64,000 nucleotides of DNA from Lachnospiraceae bacterium (GCA_015258095.1 JABZIV010000004.1:1-64000), one strand, 5' to 3'. Positions 35,481-43,849 are shown, numbered from the stretch's first letter. The notes: generated by a model from the letters alone, not told the origin. Translations and numbers: made by a program.

Positions 35481-36794
35481 ATGAAGAAAAGGATCGTGCT
35501 TTTAACGGCACTTTTAGCAGGCGTTTTCGCCCTTCCCGCCTTTGCGGAGCAACTTGTAGGAAGGGTTCAGGTGGACATCAGTCCGAATGAGGACACGGAA
35601 CTGGAGCCGGGAGCGACCTATTCCAAACCGAGTGCAGTTGCGATGGATAGCGGCTACACGGTCAGTGACTATTCTGTAGACGGAAAATACAATACACCGA
35701 AGAAACCCTATACGTATTCTATTACGGTCAGGGCGGACGAAGGACAGTTCTTTGATTCCTCAACCGTGGTAGAGGTTCGGGGTGCCTATGAAATGGCAGT
35801 GACGGAAAAGGGCAAAAATACGATTCGCATCAAGGCAAATGCGTATCCTTTCTACGTTTTACAGGAGCCGACGAATTTTCGCTCCGATGAGAACAGCTAC
35901 TCCTGGGATAAAGTAAATTATGCAACAGGTTATGATATCTTAGTCTTCTATAACACGAAAAACGGAGACGACAAGATTGCAAAGAAACACAGCAATACGC
36001 CGCGTTTTAATTTCAGTTCGTTTAACCGGAGCGGAAAGGAATTCGATCATATCGCCGTTCGTGCCGTGTACGACAAGAAGGACGATATGGCACAGTATTT
36101 CTCGGATTCTCTTTATGTGGATACGAGCGGAAGTGTAGAGGATCCGGATGGAGACAGCGGAGAGTATTATTTCAACCTGATTACCTTAAAAGCGACCGGA
36201 CTTAGCAAAGGAAGCTTCAAAGAGTACAGTGCCAAGAAAAAGAAAAAGAGCAAGCAGGAAAGAAAAGACGACGGAAAGAAGAGAGCTTCCGAGAAATATA
36301 ACGGAAACCAGAATAAGGACAATCCCGATGCAAACGGACCGGGAGAGGTTGTTGCAGGCTGGAGACAGAACGGTTCCGACTGGTACTTTGAAAATGACGG
36401 TAAACTTGCTAAAGGATGGGCTCTGATTAAAGACCACTGGTTCTATTTTGACGACGGAGGAAGGATGCTCACCGACTGGCAGAAGGTTGGGGAGGACTGG
36501 TACTATATGAATTCCGACGGGGTCATGCTTAGCGGCTGGCAGCTTGTGAACGGCAAGTGGTACTATTTTGACACGGAAGGTGCAGCAGGGAAGATGGCGA
36601 ACGGCTGGAGACAGCTGAACGGGCAGTGGTATTTTCTGGATCAGACAAACGGCGACATGAAGACCGGCTGGCAGAATATTGACGGCAAGTGGTATTTCTT
36701 CAATTTGGAAGATGCCGGTTTCCCGCAGGGAGCGATGGAGAAAAATACCGTGAAAGACGGTTATGTTATTGATGCAAATGGAGTTAGACAGTAG
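35481..36794 (+). CDS. Secreted cell-wall-binding repeat protein
   Basis: ATG 35481 (GGAAGGAGA site) gives 437 residues with a signal peptide (KKRIVLLTALLAGVFALPAFA). An N-terminal ~200-residue region is beta-rich and without a recognised domain; EPTNFRSDENSYSWDKVNYATGYD in part resembles a fibronectin type III strand pattern. A Lys-rich linker (about 255-285) leads to about five CW-binding repeats (GWRQNGSDWYFEN type). The gene follows the GH25 gene by 35 bp and likely shares its transcript. It is a surface protein of unknown function, possibly an adhesin or scaffold. Confidence 0.85.
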   Translation: MKKRIVLLTALLAGVFALPAFAEQLVGRVQVDISPNEDTELEPGATYSKPSAVAMDSGYTVSDYSVDGKYNTPKKPYTYSITVRADEGQFFDSSTVVEVRGAYEMAVTEKGKNTIRIKANAYPFYVLQEPTNFRSDENSYSWDKVNYATGYDILVFYNTKNGDDKIAKKHSNTPRFNFSSFNRSGKEFDHIAVRAVYDKKDDMAQYFSDSLYVDTSGSVEDPDGDSGEYYFNLITLKATGLSKGSFKEYSAKKKKKSKQERKDDGKKRASEKYNGNQNKDNPDANGPGEVVAGWRQNGSDWYFENDGKLAKGWALIKDHWFYFDDGGRMLTDWQKVGEDWYYMNSDGVMLSGWQLVNGKWYYFDTEGAAGKMANGWRQLNGQWYFLDQTNGDMKTGWQNIDGKWYFFNLEDAGFPQGAMEKNTVKDGYVIDANGVRQ

Positions 36795-36845
36795 CCGGAA
36801 AATAAGATAGATTCGGCGGAAAAAGAGCAAGGAGCAGAAAGAATT

Positions 36846-37895
36846 ATGGGAAAGAGATTCAGAGGGTTCACGGTTATTCTCGGGATGAGCATTTTGCTTA
36901 GCATGCCGGTCTTCGCGGAGGAAAGCAGCGGAGCAGTCTATGGCAATGCCAATACGGCGGCAAGTCTCACAGAAGACAAGACCAGTAGCGGAAATGCACC
37001 AATCTATGTCAGAAACGGAGACAGTACGCCGACGTATACGGATTCCACAATCGGTCTTGGCGGTGCGAAGATTACCATGCTGAAAGGCAATGAGAGCGGA
37101 CAGCAGATCAGTATCGTCATCGAGACAAATGACGGACAGCTGATTGTTGTGGATGGCGGCTTAAAAACCAATGCGCCTTATCTTTGTAAATACATCAAGG
37201 CAAAAGGAGGCAAGGTCGCAGCCTGGCTCCTCACGCATCCGCATGTGGACCATGTCGGTGCCCTGGCTGTGATTCTGGAGCAGCAGAAGGTAGCGGGACA
37301 TCCGGATTATTACAATATTGACCCGGGGCAGATCTATTATAGTTTCGCACCCTATTCCTATTATGAGCAGTATGAGCAGAAATATAGACTTCCGGTTATT
37401 TCCGAAATTATGGAAGACCTTTCTCAGTATCCGGCAGAGAAGAAACATGAGAATTCTCCGCGAGGTACTACATTTTCCTATGGAAATGTCAGTGTGGAAA
37501 TCTTGAATACTGCGTATTCCATTCCGATTGATACCGGAAATAACAGTTCCATCTGCTACCGTATCACCATCAACGGAAAAACGCTTCTCATCACGGGAGA
37601 CCTGCCTTATGAAGCGGCCGGGAAGCTTCTGGAAGAACTTCCGCCGGAGAAACTGAAGGCGGATATTGTACAGATGGCGCATCACGGACAGCATGGAGGA
37701 AGCTTTGCTTTCTATAGCGCTGTGCAGCCGAAGTATGCACTCTGGCCCAGTTCTAAAGAACTTTGGGATCATAGGAAGGACAGTTTTACGGAAGATCAGC
37801 AGGTCTATACGGTAGCCTTGACAAAATACTGGACCAATAAGCTCGGTGTAGAGAAGAATTTTGTGATGGCGGATGGAAACTGGGTACTCGAGTAA
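36846..37895 (+). CDS. Secreted metallo-beta-lactamase-fold hydrolase
   Basis: A 349-residue protein with a signal peptide (RGFTVILGMSILLSMPVFA). The metal-binding motif T-H131-P-H133-V-D135-H136 is complete, with ITGDLP and MAHHGQHGG further on giving the other ligands, an arrangement like the ComEC C-terminal and related MBL domains. It follows the two repeat proteins by ~50 bp and appears co-transcribed. Function unknown. Streptococcal Pce pairs an MBL phosphorylcholine esterase with choline-binding repeats, so a teichoic-acid esterase role is an attractive but unproven inference; a nuclease or phosphodiesterase is the alternative. Confidence 0.8.
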   Translation: MGKRFRGFTVILGMSILLSMPVFAEESSGAVYGNANTAASLTEDKTSSGNAPIYVRNGDSTPTYTDSTIGLGGAKITMLKGNESGQQISIVIETNDGQLIVVDGGLKTNAPYLCKYIKAKGGKVAAWLLTHPHVDHVGALAVILEQQKVAGHPDYYNIDPGQIYYSFAPYSYYEQYEQKYRLPVISEIMEDLSQYPAEKKHENSPRGTTFSYGNVSVEILNTAYSIPIDTGNNSSICYRITINGKTLLITGDLPYEAAGKLLEELPPEKLKADIVQMAHHGQHGGSFAFYSAVQPKYALWPSSKELWDHRKDSFTEDQQVYTVALTKYWTNKLGVEKNFVMADGNWVLE

Positions 37896-37999
37896 TTGTC
37901 GTTTTTCGTTGCATTTTCAGAAAAAGACCGATATACTGGTGCAAAACCGAAGTGAAAAATGAGATGAGGGTTTTCATAAGGATTTGAAAGGAAGAAAGT

Positions 38000-38272
38000 A
38001 TGGATCAGTGGTCAATAGAAAGCTTAAAGGACAGAGCAAGGAAATTTGCCGATGACGCAAGAAATTTAAGCGCCGATTTTCAGTATGCATTGCGTCGTAG
38101 AGAGAAACCGGAGGAGGATGACGTGAAGAAGAAAGCGTTGACGGTTCTTGCCATCGTTGCAGCAGTTGTTGCATTTTGCGGTTTAGCCTATGGTGTGTTC
38201 CGACTTCTGTCTCCGGATTATCTGGACGAGTATGATGATTACGATGAGGATGCCGAGGATTCGGAAGAGTAA
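38000..38272 (+). CDS. Small single-pass membrane protein
   Basis: A 90-residue protein behind GGAAAG. A basic/amphipathic N-terminus (about 1-40), one membrane helix (ALTVLAIVAAVVAFCGLAYGVFRLL, given here as about 45-68) and an acidic Asp/Glu/Tyr tail are visible. This design is common in uncharacterised Lachnospiraceae proteins. It ends at a good terminator and has ~100 bp before it, so it is its own unit. No function assigned. Confidence 0.7.
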   Translation: MDQWSIESLKDRARKFADDARNLSADFQYALRRREKPEEDDVKKKALTVLAIVAAVVAFCGLAYGVFRLLSPDYLDEYDDYDEDAEDSEE

Positions 38273-38294
38273 GATAAATCGATATCAGGGAGAG

Positions 38295-38320
38295 GGAGGC
38301 AGGCTTGCCTCCTTTTCTTT
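38295..38320 (+). terminator. Terminator after the small membrane protein gene
   Basis: GGAGGCA (38295-38301), loop GGCT, TGCCTCC (38306-38312), then TTTTCTTT. A textbook intrinsic terminator. Confidence 0.85.
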
Positions 38321-38326
38321 ATGCAT

Positions 38327-38362
38327 AACGAGTATCGTGCAGAAAGCGTGCGATATCTCGTT
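38327..38362. repeat. Dispersed 36-nt stem-loop, copy A
   Basis: Starts AACGAGT and ends ATCTCGTT, so six outer bases pair, with inner GC/GC pairing around AGAAAGC. It matches copy C at 55767-55802 in length and layout. Confidence 0.6.
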
Positions 38363-38418
38363 TTGTATTCCTTTCGTAAAATTTCGTACTATTTATCGAT
38401 CAGGAATAGACTTTATTG

Positions 38419-38491
38419 AGCAGAAGAGTGGGCTTTTTTAAGCAGAAGAGTGGGCTTTTTTAAGCAGGAGAATGGTTTTTTTAGCAGGAGA
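38419..38491 (+). repeat. 22-bp tandem repeat carrying the rlmD ribosome-binding site
   Basis: Two exact 22-bp units (38419-38440, 38441-38462; AGCAGAAGAGTGGGCTTTTT then TA), a diverged third (38463-38483) and a partial fourth. The partial unit provides the AGGAGA site used by rlmD at 38496. Confidence 0.9.
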
Positions 38492-38495
38492 AGGT

Positions 38496-39791
38496 ATGGA
38501 TTGGTGTAAGAATCAGGAACGCTGTGGTGGTTGCTTTTATCAGGAGATTCCGTATGAAGAGGAACTGGATAAAAAGAAAGAGGAGATACAGCAGCTCTTT
38601 TCTCCCGTTATCAGGGGAGACTATCTTTTTGAGGGAATTCTTTCGTCCCCAAAGAAAGAAGCATACCGGAACAAAATGGAATTTTCTTTCGGTGACCAGG
38701 AGAAGGATGGACCGCTCTGCCTGGGACTGCATCAGAAAAGAAGCTTTTTTAATATTCTGAATACCGAGGATTGCCGCTTACCGGATGCCGATATGGGAAA
38801 GATTCTTCTTGTTACGAGAGAATTTTTTTCGGAGAGAGGGATTCCTTATTTTTATAAGAAGAGACATGAAGGCTATCTCCGCCACTTATTGATTCGAAGA
38901 GCGGAAAAGACCGGAGAGATTCTGGTCTCTTTGATTCATGCCGGTTGGAACGGGACTTCCGCTCCCTTACGGAATGAGGGGGAAGAGAAGCTTCTTTCGG
39001 ACTGGTGTAGTGCCCTCCTGAAACTGGAGAAGGAAGGGGAGATTCGCGGACGGTTTGCAGGCATCTTACATACGAGAAATGACAGTCTTGCCGATGCGGT
39101 CATTAACCAGGGGACAGAAATTCTTTTCGGAAAAGACTGTTTTTATGAAGAACTTCTGGGTCTTCGCTTTAAAATTACCCCTTTTTCTTTCTTCCAGACG
39201 AATACGCTTGGCGCGGAGAAGCTCTATAGTAAGATTCGGGAATATGCGGATTTATCGGACAGCGCAGCGGAAAAGCCGCTAATTTTTGACTTATACTCCG
39301 GAACGGGAACGATTACGCAGCTGATGAGCAGGGTTGCAAGGAAAGCCTACGGGGTGGAAATCATCGAGGAGGCAGTCGAATCCGCGAAGGAAAATGCGAA
39401 AGACAACGGCATTACAAACTGCCATTTTATCGCCGGTGATGTCCTTAAGGTTTTGGAAGAGAGTGCAAAGCGGGAGGACGCGAAAGAGGAAAAGCTGCAA
39501 AAAGAGGATCAGCATGGAGAGGAGAACTTGGAAACGAACGTTCTTCCGCATCCGGATTTTATTATTGTGGATCCTCCGAGAGACGGCATGCATAAAAAAG
39601 CGCTGGAGCTCATCATCCGCTACGGCGTGAAGAGACTTATTTATGTGGCGTGTAAGCCGAAGAGTTTAGCAAGGGATTTGGAAGCGTTGCAAAATGCAGG
39701 ATACCGAGTAAAGAAGCTCTGTGCCGTGGATATGTTCCCGAGAACCAACAATTGCGAGGTGGTGGCGTTGCTGGAGAAGGAGGAATCGTAG
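38496..39791 (+). CDS. rlmD: 23S rRNA (uracil-C5)-methyltransferase, RlmD/RumA-like
   Basis: ATG 38496 (AGGAGA site from the preceding repeat) gives 431 residues; ATG 38472 lacks a site. CKNQERCGGC at the N-terminus supplies three Cys of a [4Fe-4S] cluster. The SAM-binding motif is LYSGTGTITQLM, with VDPPRDGMH and the nucleophile C386 in YVACKPKSLARDL. The enzyme makes m5U in 23S rRNA (position by homologue 1939 or 747). The TRAM domain of long family members seems absent. A charged insert (about 330-350) interrupts the catalytic domain. Confidence 0.92.
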   Translation: MDWCKNQERCGGCFYQEIPYEEELDKKKEEIQQLFSPVIRGDYLFEGILSSPKKEAYRNKMEFSFGDQEKDGPLCLGLHQKRSFFNILNTEDCRLPDADMGKILLVTREFFSERGIPYFYKKRHEGYLRHLLIRRAEKTGEILVSLIHAGWNGTSAPLRNEGEEKLLSDWCSALLKLEKEGEIRGRFAGILHTRNDSLADAVINQGTEILFGKDCFYEELLGLRFKITPFSFFQTNTLGAEKLYSKIREYADLSDSAAEKPLIFDLYSGTGTITQLMSRVARKAYGVEIIEEAVESAKENAKDNGITNCHFIAGDVLKVLEESAKREDAKEEKLQKEDQHGEENLETNVLPHPDFIIVDPPRDGMHKKALELIIRYGVKRLIYVACKPKSLARDLEALQNAGYRVKKLCAVDMFPRTNNCEVVALLEKEES

Positions 39792-39812
39792 AAATCAAGT
39801 AATCATAAAAAT

Positions 39813-39901
39813 GCAGCAATACGCAAAAATTTTACGAGTATAATTGATTTGATCCTTGAACAGGAGTACAATTAACTCGTTATAAAAATGCGTATTGCTG
39901 C
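39813..39901. repeat. Long imperfect inverted repeat upstream of the AAA ATPase gene
   Basis: GCAGCAATACGCA (39813-39825) and TGCGTATTGCTGC (39889-39901) are perfect 13-bp complements. Inside, CGAGTATAATTG (39835-39846) and CAATTAACTCG (39869-39879) also pair, and AAAAATTTTAC follows each outer arm in direct orientation. The whole 89-bp unit could be an element end, a MITE-like remnant or a regulatory hairpin. Confidence 0.8.
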
Positions 39902-39929
39902 AAAAATTTTACAAATATAGAGGCGCGAG

Positions 39930-41231
39930 ATGATTATTGAACGTAAGATTTACCTGGATAAACTTATATCTAAACGAGAAAATGGTCTTATCAAAGTTAT
40001 TACAGGTATCCGTCGATGCGGAAAATCCTTCTTGTTGTTTGAACTTTATCATGAGTACTTGGTATCTACCGGGGTGTCGGAAGATAATATAGTGGAGCTG
40101 GTATTGGATGAAATTAGTTATGCAAAATATAGAAATCCAATGGAACTTGATCAATATATTCGAGCTGCTGTTTCTGATAAAAAGCAGAAGTACTATGTGT
40201 TCATCGATGAGATTCAAAAGGTGTCAGAGATTCAGAATCCGTATGTAGATGACAAAGAGGCTAAAATCGGATTTGTTGATGTGCTTTTAGGACTCATGAA
40301 GCTGAAAAATGTGGATTTATATGTAACAGGTAGCAATTCAAAGATGTTGTCTTCAGATATCTTAACTGAGTTTAGAGGACGTGGAGATGAGATTCGTATG
40401 AATCCCCTTACTTTTGCAGAGTTCTATTCTGCATACGAAGGGGATAAGAGAAATGCGTGGAGAGAATACTATACCTATGGGGGAATGCCATTTGTATTGT
40501 CTTTAAAGACGCATGAAGAAAGAAGTAAGTATCTAAAGGATCTATTTTCAAAGACCTATATTTCTGATGTGCTGGAGCATAATAAGATTGAAAATAATCA
40601 GGATGTTTTGGAGGAATTATTAAATATTGTGTCATCTGCCATTGGATCGCTTACGAATCCAAACAAGTTGTGCAATACATTCCGGTCCATGCGACAAGTA
40701 CGAGTCGCACCTGCGACCATCAGTAAATATCTTGATTACTTTATTGATGCGTTCCTTTTAAATAAGGCATATCGCTATGATATTAAAGGGAAGAAGTATA
40801 TCGGCACTCCACAGAAGTATTATTTCAGTGATGTTGGATTAAGAAATGCCAGACTGAATTTTAGACAACAGGAAGAAAACCACATCATGGAAAATGTGAT
40901 TTATAATGAGCTATTTGCCAGGGACTTTGATATTGATGTTGGTGTTGTGGAATACAACTATCGAGACGAAGATAAAAAATCAAGAAGAGTTCAGTTAGAA
41001 GTTGATTTCGTAGCGAATAAAGGAAGTAAGCGATACTATGTGCAATCAGCACTTAGTGTTGAGGATGAATCTAAGAGACTACAAGAAATCAATTCGCTTG
41101 TTCGAGTATCAGATTCGTTCAAAAAGATTGTTGTCGTAAGAGACAATATTATGCCTTGGCATGACGAAAATGGAATTCTGTATATTGGAATAGAAGATTT
41201 CTTATTAGATCCGGAATCGTTAGAAAAATAA
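39930..41231 (+). CDS. AAA ATPase with DUF4143-type C-terminal domain
   Basis: A 433-residue protein. Walker A is GIRRCGKS (residues 26-33) and YVFIDEIQ the Walker B, with YVTGSNSKML a sensor-like motif, as in the AAA_14 group. The C-terminal half (about 200-430) matches the DUF4143 pattern (IGTPQKYYFSDVGLRNARL, then a nuclease-like EVDFVANKG). The gene is visibly more AT-rich than its neighbours and uses ATA/AGA/TTA codons more, suggesting acquisition. These proteins are common on mobile islands; their role is unclear (defence, or regulation of an associated toxin, has been proposed). The start has a weak GAGGCGCG site. Confidence 0.85.
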   Translation: MIIERKIYLDKLISKRENGLIKVITGIRRCGKSFLLFELYHEYLVSTGVSEDNIVELVLDEISYAKYRNPMELDQYIRAAVSDKKQKYYVFIDEIQKVSEIQNPYVDDKEAKIGFVDVLLGLMKLKNVDLYVTGSNSKMLSSDILTEFRGRGDEIRMNPLTFAEFYSAYEGDKRNAWREYYTYGGMPFVLSLKTHEERSKYLKDLFSKTYISDVLEHNKIENNQDVLEELLNIVSSAIGSLTNPNKLCNTFRSMRQVRVAPATISKYLDYFIDAFLLNKAYRYDIKGKKYIGTPQKYYFSDVGLRNARLNFRQQEENHIMENVIYNELFARDFDIDVGVVEYNYRDEDKKSRRVQLEVDFVANKGSKRYYVQSALSVEDESKRLQEINSLVRVSDSFKKIVVVRDNIMPWHDENGILYIGIEDFLLDPESLEK

Positions 41232-41253
41232 GAAAATAAAAGGGAAGACGCTG

Positions 41254-41367
41254 ATGGAGGAAGAGATGCGGAAGTATACGCTCGAGGACATTCATTCGGG
41301 GCTAGCTTCCGATGATCGGGCTTGTTACGCTGCTCTTGTTTCACTGAGATCATTTGATTCAAGATAA
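41254..41367 (+). pseudogene. 37-codon open frame, likely gene remnant
   Basis: ATG 41254 to TAA 41365-41367 encodes MEEEMRKYTLEDIHSGLASD and 17 more residues, after a GGGAAGA site. The composition is coding-like and the base content is higher in GC than the AAA gene. It has no recognised family and could be the 5' remnant of a gene replaced by the panE-like segment. Confidence 0.3.
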
Positions 41368-41407
41368 TACTACCGGGGCGTATCCCGGAGAGAAGGGGAG
41401 GAAACAC

Positions 41408-42328
41408 ATGTTAAAGTATTTGATCATCGGCGCGGGCGGGGTCGGCGGCACACTCGGCGCCTATCTGCTTCGCGCGGGACTTTCGGTGAGTTTTCTGGCA
41501 CACGGCAAGACCCTGGAGGCACTTAAAAAGAAGGGACTCGCGCTGGTAAAGGACAGCGGTGAGGAGACTTTTTCGCCGGTCGCTGCGTTTGATGAGACAA
41601 GTTACAGCGAGACGCCGGATGTCATTTTCCTCGCGCTGAAGTCCTATTCGATTGACAGTGTCCTGCCGTTTCTTGAGCGCGTCGCCACGGAGCACACGGT
41701 CATCATCCCGCTCTGCAATGTCTTCGGGACGGGAGAGAAGGTACAGAAAAAGTTGGAGAAGCCGCTGGTCACGGACGGCTGTATTTATGTGATGGGCAAT
41801 GTCGAGGAAGCGGGCAGAATCCGTCAGCTCGGCAGCTTAATGCGCGTGGTTTACGGCGTCCGGAAACCGGAGGAGGCGCGCCCTGTCCTCGAGGAAGTGA
41901 AGGCGGATCTCACGCGGGCGGGTGTCGAAGCGGTGCTGAGTGACAACATCCGCCGCGACTGCATGAAGAAATTTGCCTACCTCTCGCCGCACGGTGCGGT
42001 CGGCACTTACTTCTATATCACGGCGGCGCATTTGCAGCGCGAGGGCGAGTACCGGAACTTTTATCGCGGCCTGGTACGCGAAGTGCTCGCGATTGCGGAG
42101 AAAATGGGCATCGCCATGGACGGCTACAGTGAGGCGGACAGCCTGAAGGTGGTGGACGGACTTGCGCCCGAGATGACCACCTCGTTTCAGAAGGATGTCG
42201 CGGACATGAGAAAGTCCGAGGTCGACGGGCTTATTTATGAAGTGCAGCGCCTCGGGAAGCGCTACGGAATCGAGACGCCCTATTACGATACGGTGATTGA
42301 GTCCCTGCAGTCGCGCGGCGTGGAGTGA
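41408..42328 (+). CDS. Ketopantoate reductase family protein (ApbA/PanE)
   Basis: ATG 41408 behind GGGGAGGAAA gives 306 residues. YLIIGAGGVGGTLGAYLLRAG is the NADP Rossmann motif; an ALKSYSID segment and the C-terminal all-helical domain with a DNIRRDCMKKFAYLSPHGAVG stretch match ApbA/PanE enzymes. The product would reduce 2-dehydropantoate or a similar keto acid. No other pantothenate genes are nearby, so the substrate is open. The gene is markedly GC-richer than flanking genes, with many CGC, GGC and CTC codons, a sign of transfer from a higher-GC relative. Confidence 0.85.
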   Translation: MLKYLIIGAGGVGGTLGAYLLRAGLSVSFLAHGKTLEALKKKGLALVKDSGEETFSPVAAFDETSYSETPDVIFLALKSYSIDSVLPFLERVATEHTVIIPLCNVFGTGEKVQKKLEKPLVTDGCIYVMGNVEEAGRIRQLGSLMRVVYGVRKPEEARPVLEEVKADLTRAGVEAVLSDNIRRDCMKKFAYLSPHGAVGTYFYITAAHLQREGEYRNFYRGLVREVLAIAEKMGIAMDGYSEADSLKVVDGLAPEMTTSFQKDVADMRKSEVDGLIYEVQRLGKRYGIETPYYDTVIESLQSRGVE

Positions 42329-42331
42329 GCC

Positions 42332-42487
42332 ATGGGAAACTGGGAAAAGCAGGGCAGTGCCTGGCAGTACCGTGAGAGCGGCGTGCTGAGCATCGGCTGG
42401 ACCTTGATTGACGGCAAGTGGTACTACTTCGGCAGTGAGATTTATTCGAGATCTCGAATAAGTCTCATACACGCAGAAAATTTGTAG
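42332..42487 (+). pseudogene. Stub of a cell-wall-binding repeat protein
   Basis: ATG 42332 to TAG 42485-42487, 51 codons. SAWQYRESGVLSIGW and IDGKWYYFGSE are one CW_binding_1 repeat and part of another. The frame then runs into a near-perfect palindrome and loses similarity. It shares the high GC of the panE-like gene, so it arrived with that segment and was cut at the palindrome. No signal peptide or catalytic domain remains. Confidence 0.75.
42437..42466. repeat. 30-bp near-perfect palindrome at a composition boundary
   Basis: Left half GAGATTTATTCGAGA and right half TCTCGAATAAGTCTC are complementary with one mismatch; the inner 18 bp (42440s to 42450s) TATTCGAGATCTCGAATA are perfect. It lies where the GC-rich segment ends and the cell-wall repeat coding is lost. 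Confidence 0.9.
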
Positions 42488-42640
42488 AGATCGTAAAGAC
42501 GACCCGAAAAGGGTAAGCCCTGACTCCGGCGCAAGCACTGGCAGACGGACAGGTTATTTACCATTTACGAGACATCCAGTTCGGAGGGTGTATCATGAAC
42601 AAAGTGTTGAAGGGATTATCATGGGAAAGATGAAAAAAAC

Positions 42641-42853
42641 ATGAAAACGGTTGATGAAATACATAATAAATTGTATCCTCAATCAAGCAACGAGGCTGAA
42701 GTTTTGTGTTCCGATGCGAATGACAATAAATTGGGAGCCCATCCTAAAGGATGGAAATCTCTTGATAGAGAAATACGAAAACGAAAGAGGGGGCAATGGA
42801 AGAGAGAGAACGAGAGAAAAACACGGAGGAGAAAGCGGACGAGAAAACGGTAG
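42641..42853 (+). pseudogene. Unrecognised open frame in the debris region, probably a remnant
   Basis: ATG 42641 opens 70 codons. The first ~48 residues (MKTVDEIHNKLYPQSS, then DANDNKLGAHPKGWKSLD) look protein-like; the end overlaps the sortase gene in another frame and becomes all Arg/Lys. The 308-bp gap 42488-42795 also holds a short open stretch ending MNKVLKGLSWER (42596-42634). I see no complete gene here and treat this as truncated coding debris. Confidence 0.3.
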
Positions 42854-43704
42854 AGAGTAGAAAAAAGAAGGCAGGAGGAATTCTTCATTTTCTGATTCCC
42901 ACCTTCCTTTTTATCTCCATGCTGGTCTTTGGCGGCTTATTCCTTCGAGACTTTTTGGAATATAAGGCTGCCGATGACGAGTATGCCCAGCTGGATAAGC
43001 ATATTGTGGTTGTGCAGGAAACGAAGAAAGAGACAGAAGAGAAGAAAGAAGAGAGCGTTGCGGAAAGTGGCAGCGCAGAAGAGACGGAAGCTCCGGAGCC
43101 GGTGGATATTGCGCACCCGACTTTCCATATTGATTATGATGCATTGAAGAAGATTAACGGAGATTTCACAGCCGTCATCTACGTTCCTGCCATCCATATC
43201 AGTTATCCGGTGGTAAACAGTAAAGACAACGACGATTATTTGCATAAGACCTTTGAAGGAAAAGCGAATTTCGCCGGTTCCATTTTTCTGGATGCGAATG
43301 CGAAGGGATCTTACGATCATAAAAATACTTTTGTCTTCGGACACAATATGAAGAACGGTTCCATGTTCGGGAAACTCAAGAATTTTCTTCGGGATGACAG
43401 TCTTGCCAATACGAATCCGTACATCTTCTTATGTAAATCGGATGGGATCTATCGGTATCGGATCTTTTCCTACTACCTGACGGATACCTCGAGTCCTATC
43501 TACAATGATTTTGAAGGAGATGCGGGGTATGACAGTTATGTTAAGCTGATTACCCGGATGTCTTCCTATCGGAATTATCCTAAGGACGCAGTGAATTTTG
43601 CCAATCGACCGAATCTGCTCACACTGTCGACCTGTTCGGGTCCTGCCGGAGGGCAGCAGCGCTTCATCGTACAGGGAGCACTGGAAGAAGTGTATGCTTC
43701 ATAG
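42796..43704 (+). CDS. Class B sortase
   Basis: A 302-residue protein with an AGAGGGGG site before ATG 42796. A charged cytoplasmic N-terminus and a membrane helix (about 33-55) are followed by an acidic linker and the sortase domain. FVFGHNMKNGSMFG holds the catalytic His, LSTC280SG the Cys and QQR289FIV the Arg. Domain spacing and the HNMKNGSMF motif match class B. Class B sortases attach specific proteins, often of iron uptake or pili, to the wall. No protein with an obvious sorting signal is encoded in this window, so its substrates are elsewhere. Confidence 0.92.
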   Translation: MEEREREKNTEEKADEKTVESRKKKAGGILHFLIPTFLFISMLVFGGLFLRDFLEYKAADDEYAQLDKHIVVVQETKKETEEKKEESVAESGSAEETEAPEPVDIAHPTFHIDYDALKKINGDFTAVIYVPAIHISYPVVNSKDNDDYLHKTFEGKANFAGSIFLDANAKGSYDHKNTFVFGHNMKNGSMFGKLKNFLRDDSLANTNPYIFLCKSDGIYRYRIFSYYLTDTSSPIYNDFEGDAGYDSYVKLITRMSSYRNYPKDAVNFANRPNLLTLSTCSGPAGGQQRFIVQGALEEVYAS

Positions 43705-43717
43705 TAGAAGACTTTGC

Positions 43718-43766
43718 AATATGCCTTGCTATAGTTTAAAACTATAGCAAGGCATATTATTTTTTG
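43718..43766 (+). terminator. 20-bp perfect hairpin terminator after the sortase gene
   Basis: AATATGCCTTGCTATAGTTT (43718-43737) and its exact complement (43739-43758) are separated by one base and followed by ATTTTTTG. The stem is unusually long and perfect for a terminator and would work in both directions. Confidence 0.85.
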
Positions 43767-43768
43767 AT

Positions 43769-43797
43769 TAGACAAAAAGAAGAGGGAAAACTATAAT
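43769..43797 (+). promoter_or_regulatory. Promoter of metNIQ
   Basis: TAGACA (43769-43774), 17 bp, TATAAT (43792-43797). Transcription would start about 45 nt before metN, leaving no room for a SAM riboswitch or T-box. Confidence 0.7.
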
Positions 43798-43849
43798 TGC
43801 AATCTGTTCACGAAACAAAACTTTTTTAGAACAACCGGAGGAATAAACA

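Noticed and set aside
43767..43849. SAM riboswitch or T-box before metN
   Set aside because: The promoter is only ~45 nt before metN, too short for either element, and none of their conserved motifs is present.
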